This document shows positions 4,252 through 9,988 of a stretch of DNA of 9,988 bases, one piece after another. The DNA lies in NCBI GenBank assembly GCA_002327685.1, contig DCXN01000005.1, forward strand, positions 95,730 through 105,717, in the 5' to 3' direction. The notes beneath the pieces were generated by a model. It did no database searches. It was not told the origin of the DNA and saw nothing but the letters and a program-made list of their open reading frames with translations. The stretch is from Patescibacteria group bacterium UBA2135 (GTDB taxonomy: Bacteria > Patescibacteriota > Minisyncoccia > Phycocordibacterales > UBA2135). The translations under genes were made by a program, and so were the position numbers. Each line of letters starts with the position of its first letter. Position 1 is the stretch's first letter.

Positions 4252-5250
4252 TTAATTTTTTTCCTCGACCTTCGTCAATGGAAGCTTAATATAAAAAATT
4301 GTTCCTTGATTTAACTTACTCTCAAACCAGATTTTCCCTTTATGCACTTCAATAATGTTTTTAGTGATAAAAAGACCGATGCCTGAACCGGATGGTCGAA
4401 AAGAGATAGCGTTTTCTCCTCGGAAAAATTTGCTAAACAACTTATCGAAGTTGTTCTCGTTAATGCCGATTCCAGTATCCTGAATCTTAATAATAACGGA
4501 ATTGTCTGATTTTTCCAACTTAATCTTGATTGACCCTTTTTCGGTGTAGTGAATGGCGTTATCAATTAGATTATTCAGGGCAATTTTTAATCTTGCTGAA
4601 TCAGCTCTTGAATATAAATCTTCCAGATTATCTCTAGAAAAATCCAAACTAAGTCCTCTTCCTTCTATCTCAATTCTATAAGATTCTACAATTTTTTCAA
4701 GGATGGCTGATATGTTGACCCATTTCTCAAATTTATATCCAAACCTACCTTCCTCAATTCGTGCCGCATTCAATAAGTCGTTAATGATACCAATCATCCC
4801 TTCGTTAAGTTCGTTGACTTTTTCTATCCATTTCTTAGTTTCTGTCTCTTTGGTTTTTTCTAAAATTATTTCTGAAGCCCATTTAATTCCTGAAAGGGGA
4901 GTTCTTAACTGATGAGCAGTAACAGAAACGAATTCTGATTTTAATCGGTTTATTTCCTTTAATCGTGCTACTTGTTCACTGGACATTGACACCTTGGTTT
5001 CCATTACCACTGTCTCTCGCGAGATTTTTTTGATTTCCTTTAAGTCGTTTATCATAAAATTCAAAGCTATCAGCAGGCGTGTAAATTCATCTTCTTTCTG
5101 GGGTATGTCAATATTTTCCGAAAAATCACCAAGAGCGATCTTTTGCAGAATAAGAATTATATCGTCAAGGCGCTCTTTGACGTGCTCTTTGTATTCTTTC
5201 TCCTCGTTTTCGTCGTTTTTGTTAGTAGAAATCATAATAAAAATTGACAC
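4252..5250 (-). CDS. Soluble sensor histidine kinase
   Basis: The 332-residue kinase has a HAMP-like or coiled segment at about 25-75 (IALGDFSENIDIP..EDEFTRLLIALNFM) and a linker helix. The HisKA domain holds the phospho-acceptor H113 in FVSVTAHQLRTPL. The HATPase_c domain has the N box (NNLIDNAIHYT, N231), G1 box (DTGIGI, D258), F box (FSKFFRG) and G2 box (GSGIGLFITKNI, 288-298). No membrane segment or recognisable ligand-binding domain precedes HAMP, so it is probably cytosolic and takes its signal from a partner or through the N-terminus. The likely start is GTG at 5250, because AGG lies 7 bases upstream, the only reasonable Shine-Dalgarno in this window. An ATG at 5235 would remove five residues. 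It should phosphorylate the two downstream receivers. Confidence 0.92.
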   Translation of the reverse strand: MSIFIMISTNKNDENEEKEYKEHVKERLDDIILILQKIALGDFSENIDIPQKEDEFTRLLIALNFMINDLKEIKKISRETVVMETKVSMSSEQVARLKEINRLKSEFVSVTAHQLRTPLSGIKWASEIILEKTKETETKKWIEKVNELNEGMIGIINDLLNAARIEEGRFGYKFEKWVNISAILEKIVESYRIEIEGRGLSLDFSRDNLEDLYSRADSARLKIALNNLIDNAIHYTEKGSIKIKLEKSDNSVIIKIQDTGIGINENNFDKLFSKFFRGENAISFRPSGSGIGLFITKNIIEVHKGKIWFESKLNQGTIFYIKLPLTKVEEKN

Positions 5251-5264
5251 TAATTAACCTAAAA

Positions 5265-5405
5265 ACATTAAATCCTAAGCACTAAATTCTAAATCCTAAA
5301 TAAATACAAAATTACAATATTTAAATTTAAAACGTGTTAACGCGTTTATGCATTTTGAATTTTAATATTATTTAGAATCTAGGATTTTAAGCAAATAGGA
5401 TTTGA
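5265..5405. repeat. Large imperfect palindrome with 7-nt units
   Basis: The outer left arm is five NNNNTAA heptads (ACATTAA, ATCCTAA, GCACTAA, ATTCTAA, ATCCTAA; 5265-5299). The right outer arm (about 5371-5403) contains complements of ATCCTA and ATTCTAA at nearly mirrored positions. The inner arms (CAATATTTAAATTTAAAACG and its partner) flank a near-perfect centre around GTTAAC at 5336-5341. The element spans about 140 bp between the kinase gene and prfB, whose promoters face away from each other. Confidence 0.7.
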
Positions 5406-5437
5406 TTAAAGTAATTCCAAGGTGCCCAGTGTGTTTT

Positions 5438-5514
5438 CCAGCATACAGCATAATGTTCATCATATCACATAATTTTTTAGTCAGAAAAATATCCTTAGTC
5501 GTGATGCTGCTGGG
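5438..5514 (+). other. Intergenic stretch with a possible long-range stem
   Basis: Together with the palindrome before it, this fills the 300-bp gap upstream of prfB. I see no gene. CAGCAT (5446-5451) can pair with ATGCTG (5504-5509), and flanking CCAG/CTGG bases could extend the stem with a bulge around a loop of about 52 bases. It lies just upstream of the prfB -10 box, so it would be DNA-level or antisense structure, not part of the prfB mRNA. Confidence 0.25.
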
Positions 5515-5534
5515 TAGTCCGTCTGTGTTTAGTC

Positions 5535-5543
5535 TGATATACT
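5535..5543 (+). promoter_or_regulatory. Extended -10 promoter of prfB, leaderless start
   Basis: TGATATACT is identical in sequence, and in its 7-base distance to the ATG (5551), to the box before the AbrB-like gene. The transcript should start at or beside the start codon. No convincing -35 is seen, as is common with extended -10 promoters. It probably drives prfB and, by read-through, ftsE and ftsX. Confidence 0.6.
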
Positions 5544-5550
5544 CATTAAC

Positions 5551-6435
5551 ATGATGGACAAAAAAAAAGGTGCGATTACTGCTCGAATTCAGGCGATTGA
5601 GGAAGAGATGTCCGCGCCTGATTTTTGGAATAACAAAGAAAAAGCGCAGGAAGTCATAAAGGAGTTAAACGAGCTAAAGGCAAAGGCAGCAGAGGTTGGA
5701 AAATACGACAAAGGAAATGCCATTATTACCATCTTTTCTGGAGCTGGAGGGGATGACGCGGAAGATTTTTCGCGAATACTCCATGAGATGTACATAAAAT
5801 ACATAGAGCGGCAAGGTTGGGAATTTACGCTTTTATACAAAAATGAAAATAATCACGGTGGCTATCGCAATATTACTTTTGAAATAAATGGAAAGAATGC
5901 GTATGGAATGCTTAAAAACGAATCGGGCGTACATCGTCTTGTGCGCAAGTCGCCGTTTTCGGCGAAAAAACTTCGGCACACGTCGTTTTCAATGGTTGAA
6001 GTAATTCCTAAAATAGAAAAAAAAGAAATTGATATTGATCCTGTTGACTTGAAAGTAGAGTTCGCGCGATCAAGTGGTCCTGGCGGACAGAATGTCAATA
6101 AGCGGGAAACAGCAGTACGTCTCTCCCACATTCCAACTGGCATTTCTGTACACGCGGAATCAGGACGTACGCAGGAACAAAATCGTGAAGAAGCGCTTGA
6201 AATTCTTAAGGGAAAATTATTTCTGTATGAGAAAAATGTGCAGGAAAAAGAGGAGGCAGGCCTTCATGTGTCTAAGACGACCGAAGCAGAATGGGGTAAC
6301 CAAATCAGGTCATATGTATTGCATCCATATCAAATGGTAAAAGATCACAGGAGCGGGGTTGAGATAAGGGATACAGATGCGGTATTATTAGAAGGAGAGC
6401 TTGATAAATTTATCTCTGCGGAGATAAATTTATAA
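5551..6435 (+). CDS. prfB: Peptide chain release factor 2 (short N-terminal domain)
   Basis: RF2 reads UAA and UGA stop codons and releases the finished peptide on the ribosome. The RF2-type anticodon tripeptide SPF is at 134-136 (GVHRLVRKSPF), followed by RHTSFS. The catalytic GGQ is at 178-180 in SSGPGGQNVNKRETAVR. The C-terminal WGNQIRSYVLHPY and DHRSGVEIRDT blocks are as in RF2. At 294 residues it is about 70 shorter than E. coli RF2 (365). The loss is in domain 1: MSAPDFWNNKEKAQ and one helix remain, then the protein jumps to the GAGGDDAEDF start of domain 2. No CTTTGA programmed frameshift site is present near the start, so the usual RF2 autoregulation seems absent. The start is leaderless; ATG 5554 is an alternative. 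ftsE follows after 15 bp. Confidence 0.93.
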   Translation: MMDKKKGAITARIQAIEEEMSAPDFWNNKEKAQEVIKELNELKAKAAEVGKYDKGNAIITIFSGAGGDDAEDFSRILHEMYIKYIERQGWEFTLLYKNENNHGGYRNITFEINGKNAYGMLKNESGVHRLVRKSPFSAKKLRHTSFSMVEVIPKIEKKEIDIDPVDLKVEFARSSGPGGQNVNKRETAVRLSHIPTGISVHAESGRTQEQNREEALEILKGKLFLYEKNVQEKEEAGLHVSKTTEAEWGNQIRSYVLHPYQMVKDHRSGVEIRDTDAVLLEGELDKFISAEINL

Positions 6436-6450
6436 GCTAAAAGCTAGTTC

Positions 6451-7131
6451 ATGATTCACTACGACAAAGTTTCAAAAATTTACGCTGATAATTCCGTAGC
6501 GCTTGACGGCGTGAATTTTTCTATTGAACCAGGAGAATTTGTCTCAATTGTTGGACAGTCTGGTGCCGGCAAAACAACTCTCTTGAAGATGCTTCTTGCA
6601 GAAGATCGTCCAACAGAAGGGAGCGTCTTTTTTGAGTCTATTGACATCCATGCCGTGTCATATAAGCGCATTCCATCTTTTCGTCGACGGATCGGAGTTG
6701 TGTTTCAAGATTTTCGTCTATTACCGCACAAAACAGCATACGAAAACATTGCTTTTGCAATGGAAGCTGCAGGGCGTACGGATGAAGAAATTGCGTCAGA
6801 TGTACCGCAGGTTTTGGAGTTGGTTGATTTAAGAGATAAAATGTGGAATTTCCCAAGTGAACTCTCAGGTGGAGAGAAACAGCGTGTCGCGATTGCGCGT
6901 GCAATCATAAATCAGCCGGATGTCATTGTTGCCGATGAACCGACAGGTAATCTTGATCCGTTAAACACAAAAGAGATTGTTGAGATTTTCAGTAAAATTA
7001 GTCAAATGGGGACAACGATTATATTAACCACACATAACAAAGGTGTAATTGATTCACTGCGTAATCGCGTTGTTACCATGGATAGAGGGAAAATTGTTCG
7101 CGATGATAAATCTGGACGCTACGCGTTGTAG
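6451..7131 (+). CDS. ftsE: Cell-division ABC ATPase FtsE
   Basis: FtsE is the cytoplasmic ATPase of the FtsEX complex, which couples the divisome to activation of cell-wall hydrolases. The 226 residues carry all ABC motifs: Walker A GQSGAGKTT (35-43), the Q-loop VFQDFRLLP (Q86), the signature LSGGEKQRVAIARA (138-151), Walker B VIVADE (158-163) with GNLDP as D-loop, and the switch H195. The Q-loop run FQDFRLL and TGNLDP are typical of FtsE. Length is normal. The gene starts 15 bp after prfB without a Shine-Dalgarno, and ftsX follows 87 bp later. The prfB-ftsE-ftsX order is a well-known bacterial arrangement. Confidence 0.95.
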   Translation: MIHYDKVSKIYADNSVALDGVNFSIEPGEFVSIVGQSGAGKTTLLKMLLAEDRPTEGSVFFESIDIHAVSYKRIPSFRRRIGVVFQDFRLLPHKTAYENIAFAMEAAGRTDEEIASDVPQVLELVDLRDKMWNFPSELSGGEKQRVAIARAIINQPDVIVADEPTGNLDPLNTKEIVEIFSKISQMGTTIILTTHNKGVIDSLRNRVVTMDRGKIVRDDKSGRYAL

Positions 7132-7217
7132 GTATAAGGTATTAGGTATAATGTATAAAGAATTTTGAAAAATATTATATGAAAAATCGAGTGGTGTTTA
7201 TACTTAATACTTAGTAA
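7132..7217. repeat. Palindromic heptad array between ftsE and ftsX
   Basis: Four heptads in register (GTATAAG, GTATTAG, GTATAAT, GTATAAA; 7132-7159) are mirrored on the other strand by GTATAAA, GTATTAA and TTACTAA (7204-7198, 7211-7205, 7218-7212). GTATAAA at 7153-7159 pairs perfectly with TTTATAC at 7198-7204. The unit starts on the last base of the ftsE stop codon and ends just before the ftsX ATG. It could be transcribed as a long A/U-rich hairpin. TATACT at 7199-7204 could also serve as a -10 for ftsX. Confidence 0.7.
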
Positions 7218-7218
7218 T

Positions 7219-8163
7219 ATGATTTGGACTAACATAAAGCGAGTTATACGGGCGGGGTTTCTTAACTTCTGGAGAAATGGTTTTGTTTCTCTTGCCGCAA
7301 TCTTAGTTATAACGATTACACTTTTCCTTATCGGCTCACTTATTTTCTTTAGCGCGGTTTTGAATTTCTCGCTTGAGGAGTTAAAGAACAAAGTTGACAT
7401 AAACGTGTACTTTGCAGTCTCTGCTCCGGAAGATGATATGTTTGCGCTGAAAGGCAATATTGAAACATTACCCGAAGTTGCCTCTGTCGAATATACGTCC
7501 CGTGAAAAAGCCCTAGAGGAGTTCAAAGAACGGCACTCAAGTGATTTTTTGACGATTCAGGCGCTTGAAGAGCTTGACGAAAACCCATTAGGCGCAAGCT
7601 TGAATATTAGAGCAAAAGAGACATCGCAGTATGAATCAATTGCGCGATTCCTTGAAGACGCAAACGCGCTTGAATCCGGCGTCGGCTCCATTATTGACTC
7701 AATTAATTATCACCAGAATAAAGTTGCGATTGATCGGCTTGGACGCGTTGTTGATGGAGCAGAGACATTAGGCGTTGCAATTATCATCGTCATGGCGATC
7801 ATCTCTATTGTAATTGTGTTTAACACTGTTAGGCTTGCTATCTATACATCTCGTGAAGAAATAGGAGTCATGAGACTTGTTGGAGCTGAGAATCGTTTCA
7901 TTCGTGGGCCGTTTATTATTGAAGGAATAATATATGGATTTACTTCGTCTATTGTCTCGCTTGTAATTTTTTATCCAGTAACAGCATGGCTTGGCAGTGC
8001 AACAGAACGGTTCTTTGGCGGCATAAATGTTTTTGATTATTACATACAGAACTTTGGACAGATCTTCCTTGTCATCATCGTCTCAGGTATCATATTGGGA
8101 GCAATTTCAAGTTATTTTGCGGTACGAAGATACTTAAGCGGCAGGTATTATAAACAAAGTTAA
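7219..8163 (+). CDS. ftsX: Cell-division permease-like protein FtsX
   Basis: FtsX is the membrane partner of FtsE; it is not thought to transport a substrate but passes ATP-driven shape changes to cell-wall hydrolases outside. Four membrane segments fit residues about 22-47, 184-206, 231-257 and 281-303. A large extracytoplasmic loop (about 55-180) lies between the first two. The conserved NTVRLAIYTSREEIGVMRLVGA block (202-223) after segment 2 is the FtsE-facing region. The N-terminus MIWTNIKRVIRAGFLNFWRN is typical, supporting this start, although there is no Shine-Dalgarno. Length 314 is normal. No hydrolase or coiled-coil partner (such as EnvC or PcsB) is encoded downstream, so its target is elsewhere. 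Confidence 0.95.
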   Translation: MIWTNIKRVIRAGFLNFWRNGFVSLAAILVITITLFLIGSLIFFSAVLNFSLEELKNKVDINVYFAVSAPEDDMFALKGNIETLPEVASVEYTSREKALEEFKERHSSDFLTIQALEELDENPLGASLNIRAKETSQYESIARFLEDANALESGVGSIIDSINYHQNKVAIDRLGRVVDGAETLGVAIIIVMAIISIVIVFNTVRLAIYTSREEIGVMRLVGAENRFIRGPFIIEGIIYGFTSSIVSLVIFYPVTAWLGSATERFFGGINVFDYYIQNFGQIFLVIIVSGIILGAISSYFAVRRYLSGRYYKQS

Positions 8164-8176
8164 AATAAGTTTTTAG

Positions 8177-8236
8177 GTATTAGGTTGTAGGTATTAAGTT
8201 TTAAGAATTTTTGTTTTTCCTAATACCTACAACCTA
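8177..8236. repeat. Palindromic heptad array between ftsX and pyrG
   Basis: The heptads GTATTAG, GTTGTAG, GTATTAA and GTTTTAA (8177-8204) run in register. TAGGTTGTAGGTATTA (8181-8196) pairs perfectly over 16 bp with TAATACCTACAACCTA (8221-8236) around a 24-base loop. It resembles the ftsE-ftsX array in unit length and sequence (GTATTAG is shared). It may act as a transcript-stabilising or terminating hairpin between ftsX and pyrG, but no clean T-run follows the stem. Confidence 0.75.
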
Positions 8237-8254
8237 TCACCTTGCGCCTGAACC

Positions 8255-9898
8255 ATGTCTCGAAAGGCTCGTAAATACGTATTCGTTATAGGAGGTGTGA
8301 TGTCTGGTGTAGGAAAAGGCATTGCGACATCTTCCATAGCAAAAATTGTTCAAAGCCGCGGTTTTTCTGTAAACGCGGTTAAGGTTGACCCCTACTTAAA
8401 TGTTGACGCTGGCACGATGAACCCCACTGAACACGGTGAGGTTTTTGTTATAAAAAGCGGTCTTGAGTGTGACCAGGATTTGGGCAATTACGAGCGATTT
8501 TTAAATAAAGACCTTCAGGACGATCTCTACATCACAAGCGGTATGATCTACCAGCATGTTATATCGCGCGAGCGCAATCTGGGGTTCAGAGGTAAATGTG
8601 TTGAGGCAATTCCGCATATTCGAGATGAAATCATTCTCCGCTTTAGGCGTACTGTTGATTTTAATGAAGCTGACATCTCAATAATTGAGATTGGTGGCAC
8701 GGTTGGTGATTATCAGAACATTATGTTTATCGAGGCGGCACGTGTTTTGAAAGTAGAACACCCTGATGACGTACTTTTTATTATGGTTTCTTATCTTCCA
8801 ATTCCGCAAGGTTTGGGCGAGATGAAGACGCGTCCGACACAAAATGCAGTTCGACAACTTAATTCTTACGGTGTACAACCAGATGTTATTATTGCTCGAA
8901 GCGAGCGAGCGCTTGATAAAAAACGCAAAGATAAAATTGCAGTTTCTTGTAATGTTCCTGCGGATCATGTTATCTCTGCTCCTGACGTAGAGAGCATCTA
9001 TGATGTGCCACTTAATTTTGAAAAAGATAATATCGGCGAGATGATATTGAGTGGGCTTAAGATGAAAGCGAGAAAAAAGACAAACGATCTTTCGCGTTGG
9101 AGAAAGTTCGTGTCAAAGAGTAAGCATGCGAAAGAAAAAGTCTCCATTGCTCTTATTGGAAAATATTTTGATGTTGGTGATTTTACGCTTTCAGATTCTT
9201 ATATTTCAATTATTGAAGCCCTTAAAATTTCTGCTTATACACTCGGGCGAAAACCCGAATTGACATGGGTCTCTGCTGGTGAATTTGAGAAAAATCCCCG
9301 TATGCTTAAAAAACTTGATAATTTTGATGGTATTGTGGTGCCGGGAGGATTCGGTGAGAGGGCTGTTGAAGGAAAAATAAAAGCAATCAAATATGCGCGC
9401 GAAAAGAAAATCCCGTATTTCGGTCTTTGCTACGGTATGCAGCTTGCAGTTGTTGAATACGCACGCAATGTTGCGAACCTACGCGGTGCACATACAACTG
9501 AAGTTGATCCGGATACGCCTAATCCTGTCATTGACATCATTCCTGAACAGAAAGAACTTCTTGAGAAGCAAAAATATGGCGGTACTATGCGGCTTGGTGG
9601 ATATATAGCGCTTCTCAAGAAAGGAACAATTGCGCGCAAAGTATACGGTTCAGAGCTTGTAGAAGAACGACACAGACATCGCTATGAAGTAAACCCCGAA
9701 TATATCGAAAGATTAACTGAATCTGGACTTGTTTTTTCTGGCACATCGCCTGACAGAAAACTTATGGAGATTGCCGAGATACCACGCAACAAGCATCCGT
9801 TCTTCGTGGGTGTACAGTTTCACCCCGAATTTCAAGCGCGGCCACTCTCTCCACACCCGCTCTTTACTGAATTTTTAAAAGCGGCAATCAAAAATTAA
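8255..9898 (+). CDS. pyrG: CTP synthase
   Basis: CTP synthase aminates UTP to CTP using ATP and ammonia from glutamine. The 547-residue length is usual. The N-terminal synthetase domain has the P-loop GGVMSGVGKGIATS (13-26, K21), KVDPYLNVDAGTMNPTEHGEVFV (43-65, H60), DLGNYERF and IIEIGGTVGDYQ (E145). The class I glutaminase domain (about 295-545) has PGGFGER (363-369), the nucleophile C392 in GLCYGMQ, RHRHRYEVN (472-480) and H523/E525 in HPEF. The nucleophile elbow has Y where GICLGMQ is usual. The start has no Shine-Dalgarno; the MSRKARKYVFVIGGV N-terminus aligns with known enzymes. It lies 91 bp after ftsX on the same strand, with a palindromic array between, so it may have its own promoter. 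Confidence 0.97.
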   Translation: MSRKARKYVFVIGGVMSGVGKGIATSSIAKIVQSRGFSVNAVKVDPYLNVDAGTMNPTEHGEVFVIKSGLECDQDLGNYERFLNKDLQDDLYITSGMIYQHVISRERNLGFRGKCVEAIPHIRDEIILRFRRTVDFNEADISIIEIGGTVGDYQNIMFIEAARVLKVEHPDDVLFIMVSYLPIPQGLGEMKTRPTQNAVRQLNSYGVQPDVIIARSERALDKKRKDKIAVSCNVPADHVISAPDVESIYDVPLNFEKDNIGEMILSGLKMKARKKTNDLSRWRKFVSKSKHAKEKVSIALIGKYFDVGDFTLSDSYISIIEALKISAYTLGRKPELTWVSAGEFEKNPRMLKKLDNFDGIVVPGGFGERAVEGKIKAIKYAREKKIPYFGLCYGMQLAVVEYARNVANLRGAHTTEVDPDTPNPVIDIIPEQKELLEKQKYGGTMRLGGYIALLKKGTIARKVYGSELVEERHRHRYEVNPEYIERLTESGLVFSGTSPDRKLMEIAEIPRNKHPFFVGVQFHPEFQARPLSPHPLFTEFLKAAIKN

Positions 9899-9909
9899 AA
9901 GCACAATTT

Positions 9910-9961
9910 CTCCTTACAGTCATTCCGACATTCGCAAGAATGTTGGAATGTCTGTAAGAAG
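9910..9961. terminator. Long GNRA-capped hairpin after pyrG
   Basis: CTTACAG-T-CATTCC-G-ACATTC (9913-9933) pairs with 9938-9958 around the loop GCAA. There is only one T-T mismatch (9920/9951) and one G-T wobble (9927/9944). TC at 9910-9911 and 9960-9961 can extend it past one mismatch. It lies 11 bp after the pyrG stop and would end or protect that mRNA. It lacks a T-run, so a mobile palindrome (REP/MITE-like) is an equally good reading. Confidence 0.55.
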
Positions 9962-9988
9962 TGTGCCGAAAGAAATACGTATTTAAAT

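Noticed and set aside
5551..5600. Programmed +1 frameshift in prfB
   Set aside because: No CTTTGA slip site or internal Shine-Dalgarno is present, and the reading frame is open from the leaderless ATG.
7119..7526. Minus-strand reading frame of 135 codons opposite ftsX
   Set aside because: It is antisense to the first membrane segment and loop of FtsX and has no domain or start signal of its own.

Overview
The window looks like chromosome from an ultra-small bacterium of the Candidatus Patescibacteria (CPR) type. This rests on the character of the sequence, not on a phylogenetic marker. The signs are AT-rich intergenic DNA full of short-period palindromic repeats, almost no Shine-Dalgarno sequences, tRNA genes without an encoded CCA end, a group I intron in a tRNA, a LAGLIDADG gene, a shortened release factor 2, and the cluster prfB-ftsE-ftsX-pyrG. 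The standard genetic code fits every gene: TGA is used as a stop and is not needed inside any reading frame.

Left part (1-1946, + strand): a tRNA-Met(CAT) is followed by a degenerate tRNA-like sequence, a consensus DnaA box, a perfect 38-bp palindrome and an apparently leaderless promoter. That promoter drives a two-gene unit: a 66-residue AbrB/SpoVT-type protein and a two-motif LAGLIDADG homing endonuclease with an N-terminal helix-turn-helix. About 70 bp further on is a tRNA-Asp(GTC) split inside its anticodon by a 205-nt group I intron that has no ORF. A strong two-way terminator closes this block.

Middle part (1949-5550): a PurN-type formyltransferase on the minus strand, two tandem tRNA-Thr genes (GGT, CGT) on the plus strand, then a minus-strand signalling block. 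In transcription order this block is a soluble histidine kinase, two stand-alone receiver proteins and a hemerythrin-like (HHE) protein. No DNA-binding or other output domain is encoded in it. A possible 5' tRNA fragment overlaps the end of the HHE gene, and a large imperfect palindrome lies upstream of the kinase.

Right part (5551-9988, + strand): prfB (RF2 with most of domain 1 missing), ftsE and ftsX (ABC-type divisome regulator), pyrG (CTP synthase), and a long GNRA-capped hairpin after pyrG. The ftsE-ftsX and ftsX-pyrG gaps both hold palindromic arrays built of 7-nt units.

The most notable item is the AbrB-like / free-standing LAGLIDADG / intron-containing tRNA-Asp neighbourhood. The HEG is outside the intron, and its 3' end carries a 20-bp sequence resembling the 5' end of tRNA-Asp. 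The second is the set of period-7 and period-9 palindromic intergenic arrays.
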